Shown here in pieces: positions 1 through 6,065 of a DNA stretch of 8,161 nt. Both the position numbers and the translations under genes were made by a program. The notes beneath the pieces were generated by a model. The model was not told the DNA's origin, searched no databases, and saw only the letters and a list, made by a program, of their open reading frames with translations. The stretch lies in the NCBI GenBank assembly GCA_031287505.1, contig JAITSW010000023.1:1-8161 (forward strand), read 5' to 3'. Origin of the DNA: Propionibacteriaceae bacterium. Its GTDB lineage: Bacteria > Actinomycetota > Actinomycetes > Propionibacteriales > Propionibacteriaceae. Numbering within the stretch: the stretch's first letter is position 1; every line of letters starts with the position of its first letter.

Positions 1-92
1 CTATCGGACGCGAAGGTCAGAACGCCAGGTTGGCGGCGCGTTTGACGGGTTGGCGCATCGACATTCGCCCGGACACCGCGGCGCAAGGCTGA
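1..92 (+). CDS. nusA: Transcription termination/antitermination factor NusA, 3' end only
   Basis: The frame opening at position 3 is open to a TGA at 90-92 and gives 29 residues beginning IGREGQNARLAARLTGW. This matches the end of the second KH domain of NusA, where a GxxGxN loop is followed by 'xRLAxxLTGWxIDI'. NusA binds RNA polymerase and nascent RNA and modulates pausing, termination and antitermination. The gene is cut by the left window edge, so its start and its S1/KH1 regions are not visible. It is followed after 26 nt by ylxR, the usual order of the nusA-infB operon. The short Asp/Ala/Gln/Gly tail after the KH domain suggests no C-terminal acidic repeats, as is normal outside proteobacteria. 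Confidence 0.9.
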   Translation, partial: IGREGQNARLAARLTGWRIDIRPDTAAQG

Positions 93-118
93 GCGCAGCC
101 GCCAACGCGGGGTGAGCC

Positions 119-376
119 ATGGGTGAGCCAACACGTACTTGCATCGGGTGCCGAGAAGTAGTCCCGGCGGCGCAGTTGCGGCGCTACGTCCTAGAGCGGG
201 CTGGCGAATCACCTGGTCAACCTGCGCTGGTCACTCCTGATTTGCAGCGGAGATTGCCCGGACGGGGGGCGTATTTACATGCCGACCGGCCCGAGTGTTT
301 AGCCAAAGCCCAGCGCAAACGGGCCTTTGCCAGAGCTTTTCGCCAACAGGTTGACACCTCTAGGCTGCTCGCTTAG
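119..376 (+). CDS. ylxR: YlxR/RnpM family RNA-binding protein (DUF448)
   Basis: This 85-residue basic protein carries both family hallmarks: RTCIGCR at residues 6-12 (Cys8, Cys11) and GRGAYLH at 48-54, followed by a third Cys at 60 and a Lys/Arg-rich C-terminal helix. The YlxR family is almost always encoded between nusA and infB, as here. In Bacillus subtilis the protein (renamed RnpM) binds RNase P RNA and modulates its activity; the same role here is inferred. The ATG at 119 is preceded by GGGGTGA (about 108-115), a plausible but closely spaced ribosome-binding site. The GTG at 112 is in another frame. A 9-base sequence, GGTGAGCCA, occurs at 111-119 and again at 122-130, so the start codon sits in a small direct repeat. 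The family is normally 80-100 residues, so the gene looks intact. Confidence 0.93.
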   Translation: MGEPTRTCIGCREVVPAAQLRRYVLERAGESPGQPALVTPDLQRRLPGRGAYLHADRPECLAKAQRKRAFARAFRQQVDTSRLLA

Positions 377-403
377 GCGAAAACCCCCTAGACGCGATAG
401 AAT
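374..403 (+). promoter_or_regulatory. Probable promoter for infB
   Basis: A TAGAAT hexamer at 398-403 fits the actinobacterial -10 pattern TAnnnT. The best -35 at a suitable spacing is weak: TAGGCG at 374-379, 18 bp upstream, overlapping the ylxR stop codon. Initiation would fall near 409-411 and give a leader of about 132 nt before the infB GTG. A separate infB promoter would let IF2 be made independently of nusA-ylxR read-through. Only the -10 element is convincing. Confidence 0.4.
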
Positions 404-408
404 GCTCT

Positions 409-431
409 TTGGTCTGTCAGCGGACAGCCAA
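409..431 (+). other. Hairpin at the predicted 5' end of the infB leader
   Basis: TTGG-(T)-CTGTC at 409-418 pairs with GACAGCCAA at 423-431. The stem has nine Watson-Crick pairs, one bulged T at 413 and a four-base AGCG loop. No T-run follows, so it is not an intrinsic terminator. If transcription starts at about 409-411, this stem would be the extreme 5' end of the mRNA, a position where hairpins often protect transcripts from 5'-dependent decay. That role is inferred. Confidence 0.45.
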
Positions 432-458
432 GTTGATTAAGACGAAAGGTTGAGGCTC

Positions 459-488
459 ATGCGCACTCAGACGAGTACCTCGAAATGA
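459..488 (+). CDS. Candidate leader mini-ORF 1 of infB, 9 codons
   Basis: ATG at 459 opens a frame reading MRTQTSTSK and ending at TGA 486-488. AAAGG at 445-449 lies 9 nt before the ATG, with GAGG at 452-455 closer in, so ribosome binding is plausible. The stop codon overlaps the start of a second mini-ORF (AUGA arrangement at 485-488). The peptide resembles nothing I recognise and is not a convincing run of one amino acid. Its position in the infB leader suggests that translating it, rather than its product, would matter. Chance cannot be excluded for so short an ORF. Confidence 0.3.
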   Translation: MRTQTSTSK

Positions 489-502
489 GCAACAACAAGT
501 AA
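485..502 (+). CDS. Candidate leader mini-ORF 2 of infB, 5 codons
   Basis: ATG at 485 reads MSNNK and stops at TAA 500-502. It begins on the last A before the TGA of mini-ORF 1, so a ribosome ending there could restart by the usual ATGA coupling. It has no good ribosome-binding site of its own. A ribosome stopped at 500-502 would cover roughly the next 12-15 nt, reaching the left arm (513-520) of the hairpin that hides the infB ribosome-binding site. This supports a coupling role, but only by inference. Confidence 0.25.
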   Translation: MSNNK

Positions 503-512
503 TTGGTCCGCG

Positions 513-536
513 CCTTTAGGTCTGTGGGCCTGAAGG
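513..536 (+). promoter_or_regulatory. Hairpin sequestering the infB Shine-Dalgarno sequence
   Basis: CCTTTAGG at 513-520 pairs with CCTGAAGG at 529-536: eight consecutive pairs including one G-U, with an 8-nt loop (521-528). The right arm contains the first part of the infB ribosome-binding site AAGGAG (533-538), which sits 4 nt before the GTG at 543. Folding would therefore limit IF2 translation until the stem is opened. The left arm also has CCTTT (513-517), which could instead pair with AAAGG (445-449), the ribosome-binding site of mini-ORF 1. Whether it acts as a switch is inferred. Confidence 0.45.
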
Positions 537-542
537 AGAGCA

Positions 543-3392
543 GTGGCAGCCGCACCAGGTAAGGTTCGTGTATCGAGCCTCGCAAAAGAGCTTGGGCTTG
601 AAAGTAAAGAGATTCTCTCGATTCTCTCGGATATCGGCGAGTATGTAAAAAGCCCCTCATCGAGTGTTGAGAGCCCCGTGGTTCGTCGGGTACGGGAACG
701 CGTTGAGGCAAATCGCGCAGCCAGCAGCGCCGCAGAGCCTGCGGCAACACCGGAAAAGCCTGCCCGCGGTGCTGCCGGTGGTGTTGCCAAGCCAGGCCCA
801 GCCGCCAAGTCTGAGGCTGTTCCCCCGGCCCAGGCGCCACAGGCCGAAGCACCAGTTCCCACGCCAGTGGTTGAGGCTGAGGTGGCTGTGCCCAAGGCAA
901 AGCCTGCTGCGCCAGCGCCGGCTACGGCTACGGCTACGACAGAACGTCCACCGCGCCCGGCAGATCGTCCGGCTGCCGATGTGCCGCGGCCCCCAGTTCC
1001 GCATCCGGCAAATCCGACAGGCGCCGTGCCGATGCCGCCGCGTCCGCGTCCGGCTCCCCGCGCTGGCGGCCCCGGTGGGCAGCAAGGCAATCGCCGTCCC
1101 GGCACCCCGCGCCCGGGCAACAATCCCTATGCTTCTTCGCAGGGCATGGGGCAGCGCCGTCCACGTCCAGATTCTCCAGATCGCGCCCAAGGCGGTCGTC
1201 CTGGCGGCCCGCGTCCAGGTGGCGTCCCGGGGGCTCCGCGCCCTAATCCCGCAATGATGCCCAAACAAGGCACACTCGGCGGGCCGGGTGGCTCAGGCGG
1301 TGCTGATCGCGGTGGTGCCCGCGGTGGCGCTGGGGGCCGCGGCGGTCGTCCGGGTGGCGGCCCAGGGCGTCCAGGTGGCACCGGCGGTTTCGGTGGCGGC
1401 TCGGGTGCTCCAGGTGGCGCACCGGCTGGCGGCCGCCAAGGCCGCGGCGGTCGCGGTGGTCAAGGCACTCAAGGTGCCTTCGGGCGCGGTGGCGGCAAAC
1501 GCGGTGGTCGCAAAGGGCGTAAGCAGCGTAGGCAAGAGTTTGACGAAATGCAGCAAGCGCCGACGTTCGGCGATGTGCGCATTCGCTCCGGTAACGGCGC
1601 AACGATCAGACTGCGTCGCGGTGCCTCATTAACCGATCTGGCTGAGAAGATCGGTGTCGAGCCCGCAGAATTGGTGAAGGTGCTCTTCCACCTTGGTGAG
1701 ATGGTAAACGCCACCCAGTCCGTTGCCGATGACACCCTCGAGGTGTTGGGCGTTGAGCTTAACTACAAAATTGAGGTGGTCTCCCCAGAGGACGAAGACC
1801 GCGAGCTGCTCGAATCCTTCGACATCGAATTTGGCGATGATTTCGGCGAAGACGATGAAGACCTTGAGGTTCGCCCTCCGGCTGTGACCGTCATGGGTCA
1901 CGTCGATCATGGCAAGACCAAGTTGTTGGACGCGCTACGCCACTCAAATGTGGTCGAGAGCGAAGCTGGCGGCATCACGCAGGCCATTGGCGCCTACCAG
2001 GTGAAGACCGAGGTAGATGGTTTCGAACGCAAGATAACCTTCATCGACACCCCTGGCCACGAAGCCTTTACCGCTATGCGTGCCCGTGGCGCGAAAGCCA
2101 CCGACATCGCCGTGCTGGTAGTCGCCGCCGACGATGGTGTGATGCCCCAAACGATTGAGGCTCTCAATCACGCTCGCGCCGCTGAAGTGCCGATCGTGGT
2201 AGCCGTCAACAAGATCGACAAAGAGGGTGCCGACCCGGTCAAGGTGCGCGGACAGCTCACCGAGTACGGTCTCATCCCAGAAGAGTACGGCGGCGACACC
2301 ATGTTTGTGGATGTGTCTGCCATCACCAAGGTCGGCTTGGAAGACTTGCTGGAAGCCGTCATCCTCACCGCTGACGCTTCCCTGGATCTCCGGGTCAACC
2401 CCAATATGCCGGCACAAGGCGTCGTCATCGAAGCCGAGTTGGACCGCGGCCGCGGTTCGGTGGCTACCGTTTTGGTACACCGGGGCACGCTGCACACGGG
2501 CGATTCGATTGTGGCAGGTTCAGCTTATGGACGCGTTCGCGCGCTTATCAACGATCACGAGAAGAATGTCGACGAGGCACCGCCTTCGATGCCGGTACAG
2601 GTGTTGGGCTTGACATCCGTGCCGGGGGCGGGGGATACCTTCTTGGTGGTTGAAGACGACCGGATGGCCAGGCAGATCGCCGAAAAGCGCGAAGCCCGGC
2701 AGCGGGCGGCTCTACTGGCCAAGGGCGCAAAGCGCCGTACCCTCGAATCCATCATCAAAGAGATGGAGCAGGGAGAGGTTGCCGAACTCCGGCTCATCCT
2801 CAAGGGCGATTCCGCCGGTGCCGTTGAGGCCTTGGAAGACTCGCTGCTGCAGATCGATGTGGGCGACGAAGTTTCGCTCAATGTCATCGACCGCGGTGTT
2901 GGCGCCGTCACCGAGACAAATGTCACGCTGGCTGCCGCCTCCGATGCCGTCATCATCGGCTTCAACGTCCGTCCCGAAGGTAAAGCCACCCAGCTGGCAA
3001 ACTCCGAGGGTGTCGACATTCGCTACTACTCGATTATCTACGATGCGATCAACGATATCGAGTCGGCGCTCAAAGGTATGCTCAAGCCGATCTTCGAAGA
3101 GCAAGTGCGTGGGCAGGCCGAGATCCGGCAGATCTTCCGCTCTTCCAAGTTTGGGAATATCGCCGGGTGTATGGTCATCGATGGCACGATTCGCCGCAAC
3201 GCCAAGGCTCGTTTGCTGCGAGACAATGCGGTCGTCTATGAATCCACCATCGCGTCTCTGCGTCGTGAAAAGGATGATGCCACCGAAGTCCGCGAAGGTT
3301 ACGAGTGCGGCATGACGTTGAACAACTACAACGATATCCGCATCGGCGACATCATCGAGACCTTCGAAATGGTTGAAAAGCCAAGAGACTAA
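543..3392 (+). CDS. infB: Translation initiation factor IF-2
   Basis: IF2 is the GTPase that places fMet-tRNA on the 30S subunit and promotes 50S joining. The 949-residue product has a first IF2_N domain (about residues 5-55), an Ala/Pro/Val-rich linker (about 56-172), a Gly/Arg-rich basic region (about 173-330), a second IF2_N domain (about 355-410) and an acidic stretch (about 416-446). The G domain follows, with G1 GHVDHGKT 452-459, G2 GGITQ 476-480, G3 DTPGHE 502-507, G4 NKID 556-559 and G5 SAITK 592-596. Domains II-IV follow, and the fMet-tRNA-binding C-terminal domain includes GYECG at 919-923. All GTPase motifs are intact, and the length suits actinobacterial IF2. The GTG start is forced: an in-frame TGA lies at 531-533, and AAGGAG (533-538) precedes the GTG. 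The SD lies in a potential hairpin, so translation is probably regulated. Confidence 0.98.
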   Translation: MAAAPGKVRVSSLAKELGLESKEILSILSDIGEYVKSPSSSVESPVVRRVRERVEANRAASSAAEPAATPEKPARGAAGGVAKPGPAAKSEAVPPAQAPQAEAPVPTPVVEAEVAVPKAKPAAPAPATATATTERPPRPADRPAADVPRPPVPHPANPTGAVPMPPRPRPAPRAGGPGGQQGNRRPGTPRPGNNPYASSQGMGQRRPRPDSPDRAQGGRPGGPRPGGVPGAPRPNPAMMPKQGTLGGPGGSGGADRGGARGGAGGRGGRPGGGPGRPGGTGGFGGGSGAPGGAPAGGRQGRGGRGGQGTQGAFGRGGGKRGGRKGRKQRRQEFDEMQQAPTFGDVRIRSGNGATIRLRRGASLTDLAEKIGVEPAELVKVLFHLGEMVNATQSVADDTLEVLGVELNYKIEVVSPEDEDRELLESFDIEFGDDFGEDDEDLEVRPPAVTVMGHVDHGKTKLLDALRHSNVVESEAGGITQAIGAYQVKTEVDGFERKITFIDTPGHEAFTAMRARGAKATDIAVLVVAADDGVMPQTIEALNHARAAEVPIVVAVNKIDKEGADPVKVRGQLTEYGLIPEEYGGDTMFVDVSAITKVGLEDLLEAVILTADASLDLRVNPNMPAQGVVIEAELDRGRGSVATVLVHRGTLHTGDSIVAGSAYGRVRALINDHEKNVDEAPPSMPVQVLGLTSVPGAGDTFLVVEDDRMARQIAEKREARQRAALLAKGAKRRTLESIIKEMEQGEVAELRLILKGDSAGAVEALEDSLLQIDVGDEVSLNVIDRGVGAVTETNVTLAAASDAVIIGFNVRPEGKATQLANSEGVDIRYYSIIYDAINDIESALKGMLKPIFEEQVRGQAEIRQIFRSSKFGNIAGCMVIDGTIRRNAKARLLRDNAVVYESTIASLRREKDDATEVREGYECGMTLNNYNDIRIGDIIETFEMVEKPRD
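1059..1532 (+). repeat. Gly/Arg-rich low-complexity coding segment of infB
   Basis: Codons 173-330 of infB are dominated by GGC/GGT (Gly), CGT/CGC (Arg) and Pro codons, with many overlapping short variants of GGRGG, PGG and GRPGG but no exact long repeat unit. The segment ends in a very basic patch, [12 protein letters not shown] (319-330). It lies between the two IF2_N domains and is expected to be disordered. Such linkers are common in actinobacterial IF2 and vary in length between species. The composition produces several long but spurious open frames on the opposite strand. Confidence 0.8.
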
Positions 3393-3397
3393 CTGGA

Positions 3398-3433
3398 ATC
3401 CGCTGGCCGTAATCCCGTTTGCGGCTAGCGGAT
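3398..3433 (+). terminator. Strong intercistronic hairpin between infB and rbfA
   Basis: ATCCGCTGGCCG at 3398-3409 pairs with CGGCTAGCGGAT at 3422-3433. The stem has 12 bp, all Watson-Crick except one G-U, with a 12-nt loop. It starts 6 nt after the infB stop codon. Only a short ATTTGG follows, so it lacks the T-run of a classical intrinsic terminator. It may act as a partial terminator, which actinobacteria can make without a clear T-run, or as a 3' stability or processing element that sets the infB to rbfA ratio. The stem is clear; the function is inferred. Confidence 0.45.
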
Positions 3434-3469
3434 GATTTGGTCACGCAAACGCTCAGATAGGGGAGACAA

Positions 3470-3901
3470 ATGCCAGGTGCGTGGTTAGACAAGACTGCTG
3501 AGCAGATTAAGCAGATCGTCGCGTCCAGTTTGGAGCGGCGGATCAAAGACCCGCGCTTGGGCTTTGTCACTATCACCGATGTGCGGCTCTCGGGCGACGG
3601 GCATGAGGCTACGGTCTTCTACACCGTCTTGGGCGACGACACCGATCGCGCAGGCACGCAAGCGGCGCTGCGCTCGGCTACCGGCTTGTTGCGCTCGACC
3701 GTTGGGAAGAAGCTCGGGATGAAGTTCACTCCGACGTTGGCTTTCCAACTCGACGCCCTCGACCAGGATGCCTCAGCCATCGAAGAAGCCCTTGCCAAAG
3801 CCCGTGCCGCCGATGCCGAAGTTGCCCGTCAGGCAGCCTCAGCCAAATACGCCGGGGAAGCCGACCCTTATCGCAAGCCTGTCGAAGACCCAGATGAGTG
3901 A
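3470..3901 (+). CDS. rbfA: 30S ribosome-binding factor RbfA
   Basis: RbfA is a small KH-like protein that binds the 30S subunit near the 5' end helix of 16S rRNA and is needed for late maturation and cold adaptation. The 143-residue product shows the family pattern: an N-terminal helix IKQIVASSLERRIKDPR (13-29), the strand LGFVTITDVRLSGD (30-43), the second strand EATVFYTVLG (46-55), and the helix and strand TGLLRSTVGKKLGMKFTPTLAFQLD (71-95). A charged Ala-rich tail follows. The ATG at 3470 has a GGGGAG ribosome-binding site at 3460-3465. The gene lies 77 nt after infB, separated by a 12-bp hairpin, and its last 8 nt overlap truB. Confidence 0.96.
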   Translation: MPGAWLDKTAEQIKQIVASSLERRIKDPRLGFVTITDVRLSGDGHEATVFYTVLGDDTDRAGTQAALRSATGLLRSTVGKKLGMKFTPTLAFQLDALDQDASAIEEALAKARAADAEVARQAASAKYAGEADPYRKPVEDPDE

Positions 3902-4799
3902 CGCTTCTGGCATCGTCTTGGTTGACAAGCCAGGAGGCTGGACGTCGCACGACGTCGTGGCGCGGATGCGTCGGATCGTCGGCACGAAGAAGGTTGGCCA
4001 CGCAGGCACGCTTGACCCGATGGCTACCGGCCTGCTCATTATCGGAGTGAACAAAGCGACGCGATTGCTAGGCCATTTGGCTGCACATGAAAAAACCTAT
4101 CTGGCCACTATTCGGCTCGGGCAGGCCACCAACACCGATGATGCCGAAGGCGAAGTGACATCAACTCCCGGAACGAAAAGTCTGGCCCCGTCCCAAATCG
4201 AAACTGCCCTCACTTCTTTCCGGGGGACGATTGCGCAAGTCCCATCCCAGTTTTCGGCGATCAAGGTAAATGGCCAACGGGCCTACGCCCAAGCCAGAGC
4301 CGGCAAAGAGGTCAAGCTGGCTGCCCGGGAGGTCACCGTCTCAAGGTTCGACTTGCTGAGACTTAGGCAAGCTGAGGTTGGCCGCCTGCCGGTAATCGAT
4401 GTCGATGTCGAAGTCACTTGCTCGGCCGGCACCTATATTCGCGCCTTGGCCCGTGATCTAGGAGCCGCGCTGCACACTGGCGGGCATCTCACCGCTTTGC
4501 GCCGCACGGCCATTGCGGGCTTCGACTTCACCCGGCCGCATTTGAGCCCAGTGCAAATCACCAATCCACTGCCACCGGACGAGCGCCTCCCGGTGCCGTT
4601 ATTGCCACTAGCTGAGGTGGCTCGCTCATCCTTTGACTTTCTAGATGTTGATGAAAGGATGGCCAAAGAGATTAGCTATGGACGCCCGGTGCCGTTCGTT
4701 GTCGCCGCCGATCCCACCGCGCTGCTGCACGCAGATAAGCTCCTAGCCCTATACCGACCTGATTGCCAGCGATCAGTCCCAGTCGCCGTCTTTTTGTAG
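3894..4799 (+). CDS. truB: tRNA pseudouridine(55) synthase TruB
   Basis: TruB isomerises U55 in the T-loop of tRNAs. From the ATG at 3894 the product is 301 residues. It opens with GIVLVDKPGGWTSHDVV (6-22), then VGHAGTLDPMATGLL, in which Asp41 is the catalytic nucleophile, EKTY with Tyr69, SAIKVNG (Lys124), and CSAGTYIRALARDLG with Arg183. A C-terminal region of the TruB C-terminal/PUA-like type ends in VPVAVFL. The frame is open upstream to 3768, but an earlier start would add residues that match no TruB and would lie deep inside rbfA. ATG 3894 places the usual N-terminus exactly, and it overlaps the rbfA stop as ATGAGTGA, which implies translational coupling. No strong ribosome-binding site is seen, which agrees with coupling. 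The product has normal length and intact catalytic motifs. Confidence 0.96.
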   Translation: MSDASGIVLVDKPGGWTSHDVVARMRRIVGTKKVGHAGTLDPMATGLLIIGVNKATRLLGHLAAHEKTYLATIRLGQATNTDDAEGEVTSTPGTKSLAPSQIETALTSFRGTIAQVPSQFSAIKVNGQRAYAQARAGKEVKLAAREVTVSRFDLLRLRQAEVGRLPVIDVDVEVTCSAGTYIRALARDLGAALHTGGHLTALRRTAIAGFDFTRPHLSPVQITNPLPPDERLPVPLLPLAEVARSSFDFLDVDERMAKEISYGRPVPFVVAADPTALLHADKLLALYRPDCQRSVPVAVFL

Positions 4800-4805
4800 C
4801 TTCCA

Positions 4806-4834
4806 CTGTCTCATAACCGCTCATTAGGTAAGAT
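4806..4834 (+). promoter_or_regulatory. Probable promoter for ribF
   Basis: TAAGAT at 4829-4834 fits the actinobacterial -10 pattern. The hexamer 17 bp upstream (CTGTCT, 4806-4811) is a weak -35. Initiation near 4841 would leave a leader of only about 23 nt, with AGGA at 4855-4858 as the ribosome-binding site. The 64-nt gap between truB and ribF is otherwise empty. It contains no FMN riboswitch (RFN) motif and is too short to hold one. Confidence 0.4.
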
Positions 4835-4863
4835 GGTCAGTCGGTCTACAGGTTAGGAATGCG

Positions 4864-5823
4864 GTGAGCGACGCAGATTGGGCAATGCTTGATGGCTCAG
4901 TTGTCGTCATCGGCAATTTCGATGGCGTGCATCCCGGGCATCAGGCTGTTATCGCCGAAGCCAAGCGTTTAGAGCCTGGTCTGCCGCTTGTCGTGGTGAC
5001 TTTCTGGCCGCATCCGGTCTCGGTGCTTCATCCGGACGCGCCACCGATGTTGCTCACTTCTTTGGACGGTCGGGTAGAGAAGCTGATGGCGGCCGGCGCT
5101 GACCGGGTGGAGGTTATTGATTTCACCCGCGAAACTGCCGCGCTCTCGCCGACGGATTTTGTGGCCAAGGTTTTGACCCCGCTCAATCCAGTGCGGGTGG
5201 TAGTGGGGGAGAACTTCCGTTTTGGAGATCGGGCCTTAGGCACGGTCGGCACCCTGCGAGAACTCGGTGCGGGTGCTTTCGAAGTGACTGCTTTGGCGTT
5301 GGTGAAATATGGCGACGAGGAGATTTGCTCCACCCTTATCCGCGAGGCGTTGCGAGTTGGCGACGTCACGCGTGCCGCGCACCATTTGGGGCGCCCATTC
5401 CGCTTTCGCGGACTGGTGGTGCACGGAGACCATCGGGGACGCACTTTAGGCTTCCCGACGGCTAACCTGCTCGTCCCCGACGGCATTGCCTGCCCGGCAA
5501 ACGGCGTCTATGCCGGTTGGATGTGGCGTCGCGACGGGCTTGATGAAAAGGGAAGCTTAATTGTTGATGGCTCGCTGCCTCCGCGTTGGCCGGCAGCCAT
5601 CTCGGTAGGCACAAATCCCACCTTCCTCGATCGGGGTTTGCGACGCGTGGAAGCATACGTGCTAGGTAGAGACGACTTGGAGCTTTACGACGCTCCTGTC
5701 ACGGTCGAGTTCACCGAGCATATCCGCCCGATGGTGCGCTTCAACTCCAAAGAAGAGTTGTTGGCCCGCATGAATCAAGACGTTGTTGAAACCCGTCGGA
5801 TCTTGGGGCTTGAGGCGTATTAG
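4864..5823 (+). CDS. ribF: Bifunctional riboflavin kinase/FMN adenylyltransferase RibF
   Basis: RibF phosphorylates riboflavin to FMN and then adenylylates FMN to FAD. The 319-residue product has both modules. The N-terminal adenylyltransferase has GNFDGVHPGH at 17-26 (the HxGH nucleotidyl-transfer motif), VVGENFRFG at about 117-125, and CSTLIREAL near 157-165. The C-terminal riboflavin kinase has GRTLGFPTAN at 192-201 (Thr199 and Asn201 of the PTAN motif), NGVYAGW, SVGTNPTF, VEAYVL with the probable catalytic Glu263, and FTEHIRPMVRFNS. Length is typical of the fused actinobacterial enzyme. GTG at 4864 has AGGA at 4855-4858; the nearby ATG at 4859 is out of frame and stops at once (ATG CGG TGA). 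A probable promoter precedes the gene. The usual neighbour rpsO is absent: a convergent gene pair lies downstream. Confidence 0.97.
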   Translation: MSDADWAMLDGSVVVIGNFDGVHPGHQAVIAEAKRLEPGLPLVVVTFWPHPVSVLHPDAPPMLLTSLDGRVEKLMAAGADRVEVIDFTRETAALSPTDFVAKVLTPLNPVRVVVGENFRFGDRALGTVGTLRELGAGAFEVTALALVKYGDEEICSTLIREALRVGDVTRAAHHLGRPFRFRGLVVHGDHRGRTLGFPTANLLVPDGIACPANGVYAGWMWRRDGLDEKGSLIVDGSLPPRWPAAISVGTNPTFLDRGLRRVEAYVLGRDDLELYDAPVTVEFTEHIRPMVRFNSKEELLARMNQDVVETRRILGLEAY

Positions 5824-5960
5824 TGTCGCGCGTGGTTGGGGTTTCCGCCGGTAAGGTTGGCAAGGCAGGGGATCACCGCGGGCGGACGTCCGCCAACTGA
5901 CGACAACGCGGCCAGGTGCCCGGCAGAAACCCCAACTTGCTAGATATTTACCACGCACTA
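5821..5960. repeat. Nested inverted-repeat element of about 140 nt after ribF, family unknown
   Basis: Several complementary arms are nested. The main stem pairs 5835-5851 (GTTGGGGTTTCCGCCGG) with 5920-5936: 16 of 17 positions pair, with one C/A mismatch at 5846/5925. Outside it, TAGTG 5821-5825 can pair with CACTA 5956-5960, and CGTGGT 5831-5836 with ACCACG 5950-5955; the latter competes for two bases of the main stem. Inside it, CCGCG 5876-5880 pairs with CGCGG 5907-5911, directly flanking the perfect 14-base palindrome GGCGGACGTCCGCC (5881-5894). No T-run follows on either strand and no target-site duplication is evident. The element begins at the ribF stop codon and lies between convergent genes. 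It could be a 3' structure acting on both transcripts, a small structured RNA or an intergenic palindromic repeat. I do not recognise a family. Confidence 0.5.
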
Positions 5961-6065
5961 CGCAAGCGGTCGGCTTGAAGTAGGCGAAAGGCTCCGGGGC
6001 TCGAAATAGCGCTGGAAAGTGGAATGGCTTTTGGATCTGGGATCGTCGGAGCTGGAAGCCGTTTG
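5961..6065. other. Remainder of the convergent ribF/acetyltransferase gap
   Basis: I see no gene, tRNA or T-run terminator here. There is a small hairpin CAAGC/GCTTG (5963-5967 with 5973-5977). A longer but G-U-rich stem of nine pairs, three of them G-U, joins 6026-6034 to 6052-6060, followed on the + strand by GTTTGCT. The latter might end + strand read-through from ribF, but it is weak. Open frames crossing this stretch lack ribosome-binding sites and family-like sequence. Confidence 0.4.

Noticed and set aside
351..379. Perfect -35 hexamer TTGACA at 351-356 inside ylxR
   Set aside because: The hexamer 17 bp downstream is TAGGCG, which lacks the required final T, and the good -10 at 398 is 41 bp away, so the two do not form a promoter.
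467..1602. Several long minus-strand open frames opposite the 5' half of infB
   Set aside because: They arise from the GC-rich Ala/Pro/Gly/Arg codons of IF2, have low-complexity translations and lack family-like motifs. The + strand IF2 reading is certain.
3768..3893. N-terminal extension of truB starting at ATG 3768
   Set aside because: The extra 42 residues match no TruB and lie wholly inside rbfA in another frame. The family N-terminus begins right after ATG 3894.
4800..4863. FMN riboswitch before ribF
   Set aside because: The gap is only 64 nt and lacks the conserved RFN segments. Nothing elsewhere upstream matches either.
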